From Ovoidimarina sp038744785 (GTDB taxonomy: Bacteria; Pseudomonadota; Alphaproteobacteria; Rhodobacterales; Rhodobacteraceae), in NCBI GenBank assembly GCA_038744785.1, contig JBCDLX010000006.1, positions 62,001 to 126,000 of the forward strand: a DNA stretch of 64,000 bases. Direction: 5' to 3'. Positions within the stretch are counted from its first letter, which is position 1. Every line of letters starts with the position of its first letter. Made by a program: the position numbers and the translations under genes. The notes beneath the pieces are model-generated. The model did not search any database. It was given only the letters and a program-made list of their open reading frames with translations, and was not told where the DNA came from. Positions 63,207 to 64,000 of the stretch are shown here, piece by piece.

Positions 63207-64000
63207 GTGAGTTTTCTTTCTATCGGCGATCTTGCCCAGACATTTCAGCTGCGCCGCGATTCCGCACGGATCGACAGCACCATTCAGCGACTGACACAGG
63301 AACTGTCGAGCGGGCTGCGTACCGACCTGGTGGGGGTCACGTCCGGCGACTTTGGACCACTCTCGGGGATAGAACGCGACCTTTCGGCGCTGACTTCTTA
63401 TGAACTCGCGGCGAAAGAGGCGGCCCTTGTGGGCGAGGCCGGAAATGCAGCACTTGGACGGATCAAAGACGATGCCGACACGCTGACCTCGACACTACTT
63501 CTGACTCAGACCGCCGGACAAGCCGCCGTCCTGGACAACGCTGCAGCAGATGCGCGCAACCGGTTTGAAAACGCGGTGTCCGCGCTGAACACCGAGGTTG
63601 CCGGGCGGTCTGTGTTTTCCGGCCAGGCCTACGGAACCTCGCCACTTCCGGATGCGCAGGACATTCTCGACGACCTGTTTGCCGCAGTTTCGACCGAAAC
63701 GACGGTGGCAGATGCCCTGGCAGCGATCGACGCTTGGTTCGCGCCCGGAGGAGACTTTGAAACGACAATCTATCGGGGCTCGCTGGCTGAAGCTGCTCCA
63801 GTACGATTGGGGCGGGGCGATACGGCGCAACCATCTGTCACTGTTCTCGACCCAGGTGTGACGGGGACATTGAGCGCGTTGGCCTCTGCGGCGCTTCTTG
63901 ATGAAGGATTGTTTGCAGGCCAGACCGACCTTCGCCGGGATTTCGCCGGTACAATTGCCGAGCGACTGCTGACCTCGATAGAGGACCTGACAGAAAGCCG
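63207..64000 (+). CDS. flgL: Flagellar hook-associated protein 3 FlgL, partial at window end
   Basis: The frame opens with GTG 63207 (MSFLSIGDLAQTFQLRRD) and remains open for 264 codons to the window end. A helical N-terminus, IQRLTQELSSGLRTD, and the mid-segment NTEVAGRSVFSGQAYGT match the flagellin-like hook-filament junction protein FlgL (family motif LN...GRY.FSG). It follows flgK directly as in most flagellar operons. The C-terminal helices are outside the window. Confidence 0.88.
   Translation, partial: MSFLSIGDLAQTFQLRRDSARIDSTIQRLTQELSSGLRTDLVGVTSGDFGPLSGIERDLSALTSYELAAKEAALVGEAGNAALGRIKDDADTLTSTLLLTQTAGQAAVLDNAAADARNRFENAVSALNTEVAGRSVFSGQAYGTSPLPDAQDILDDLFAAVSTETTVADALAAIDAWFAPGGDFETTIYRGSLAEAAPVRLGRGDTAQPSVTVLDPGVTGTLSALASAALLDEGLFAGQTDLRRDFAGTIAERLLTSIEDLTES

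Overview
The window is a GC-rich alphaproteobacterial chromosome segment, most likely from the Roseobacter group of the Rhodobacteraceae. The grounds are gene content and order: sdhCDAB, then mesaconyl-CoA hydratase and malyl-CoA thioesterase of the ethylmalonyl-CoA pathway, then mdh, sucCD, sucAB and lpd; dnaK-dnaJ nearby; dnaN-recF-gyrB together; and many ATGA/GTGA stop-start overlaps. I saw no tRNA, rRNA, insertion sequence, prophage or CRISPR array. The species assignment is inference.

Layout. 1-5.1 kb: end of a COG3650-type protein, a ureohydrolase, AlkB, then dnaK (behind a textbook alphaproteobacterial heat-shock promoter) and dnaJ. 5.2-14 kb: sdhCDAB (minus strand) with a lipoprotein gene between sdhA and sdhB; a minus-strand operon mcl2 - NnrU-like - DUF1737 - mch; a small exported protein; a TauE-type permease; mdh. 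14.4-25.7 kb: one long plus-strand TCA run, sucC - two exported proteins - sucD - two DUF805 membrane proteins - sucA - sucB - MAPEG protein - lpd - membrane protein. 25.9-35.4 kb: dnaN, recF, LysE exporter, TetR regulator with a divergent NAD(P)H:quinone oxidoreductase, gyrB, copper ATPase with cueR. 35.5-49.5 kb: mixed metabolic genes (BKACE enzyme, class V aminotransferase, nucleotide-sugar epimerase, acyltransferase, thioesterase, CysQ/PmbA pair, DUF2125, SDR/crotonase pair, OMP, AbrB transporter, DUF1330, YghZ-type reductase). 49.6-59.4 kb: an exopolysaccharide locus of the PEP-CTERM-associated type, in two divergent arms, ending in a rhomboid protease. 59.5-64 kb: flagellar genes motB, flgE, flgK and the start of flgL.

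How the genes work together. Almost a whole oxidative TCA half-cycle (2-oxoglutarate to oxaloacetate) is encoded between 5 and 26 kb, interleaved with two ethylmalonyl-CoA pathway enzymes that feed into it. The sdh and suc operons each carry two copies of the palindrome TGTGATCACA, spaced two helical turns apart, in front of the first gene, which suggests one dedicated regulator for both. Nearly every junction between TCA enzyme genes holds a small secreted, lipoprotein or membrane protein of unknown function. Other self-contained regulatory circuits are visible: the TetR gene with three TGACCRCGGTCA sites, and cueR/copA with a 19-bp-spacer promoter. The most promising leads are the paired TCA operators, the envelope proteins inside the TCA operons, and the rhomboid protease translationally coupled to the exopolysaccharide operon, where no exosortase is present.
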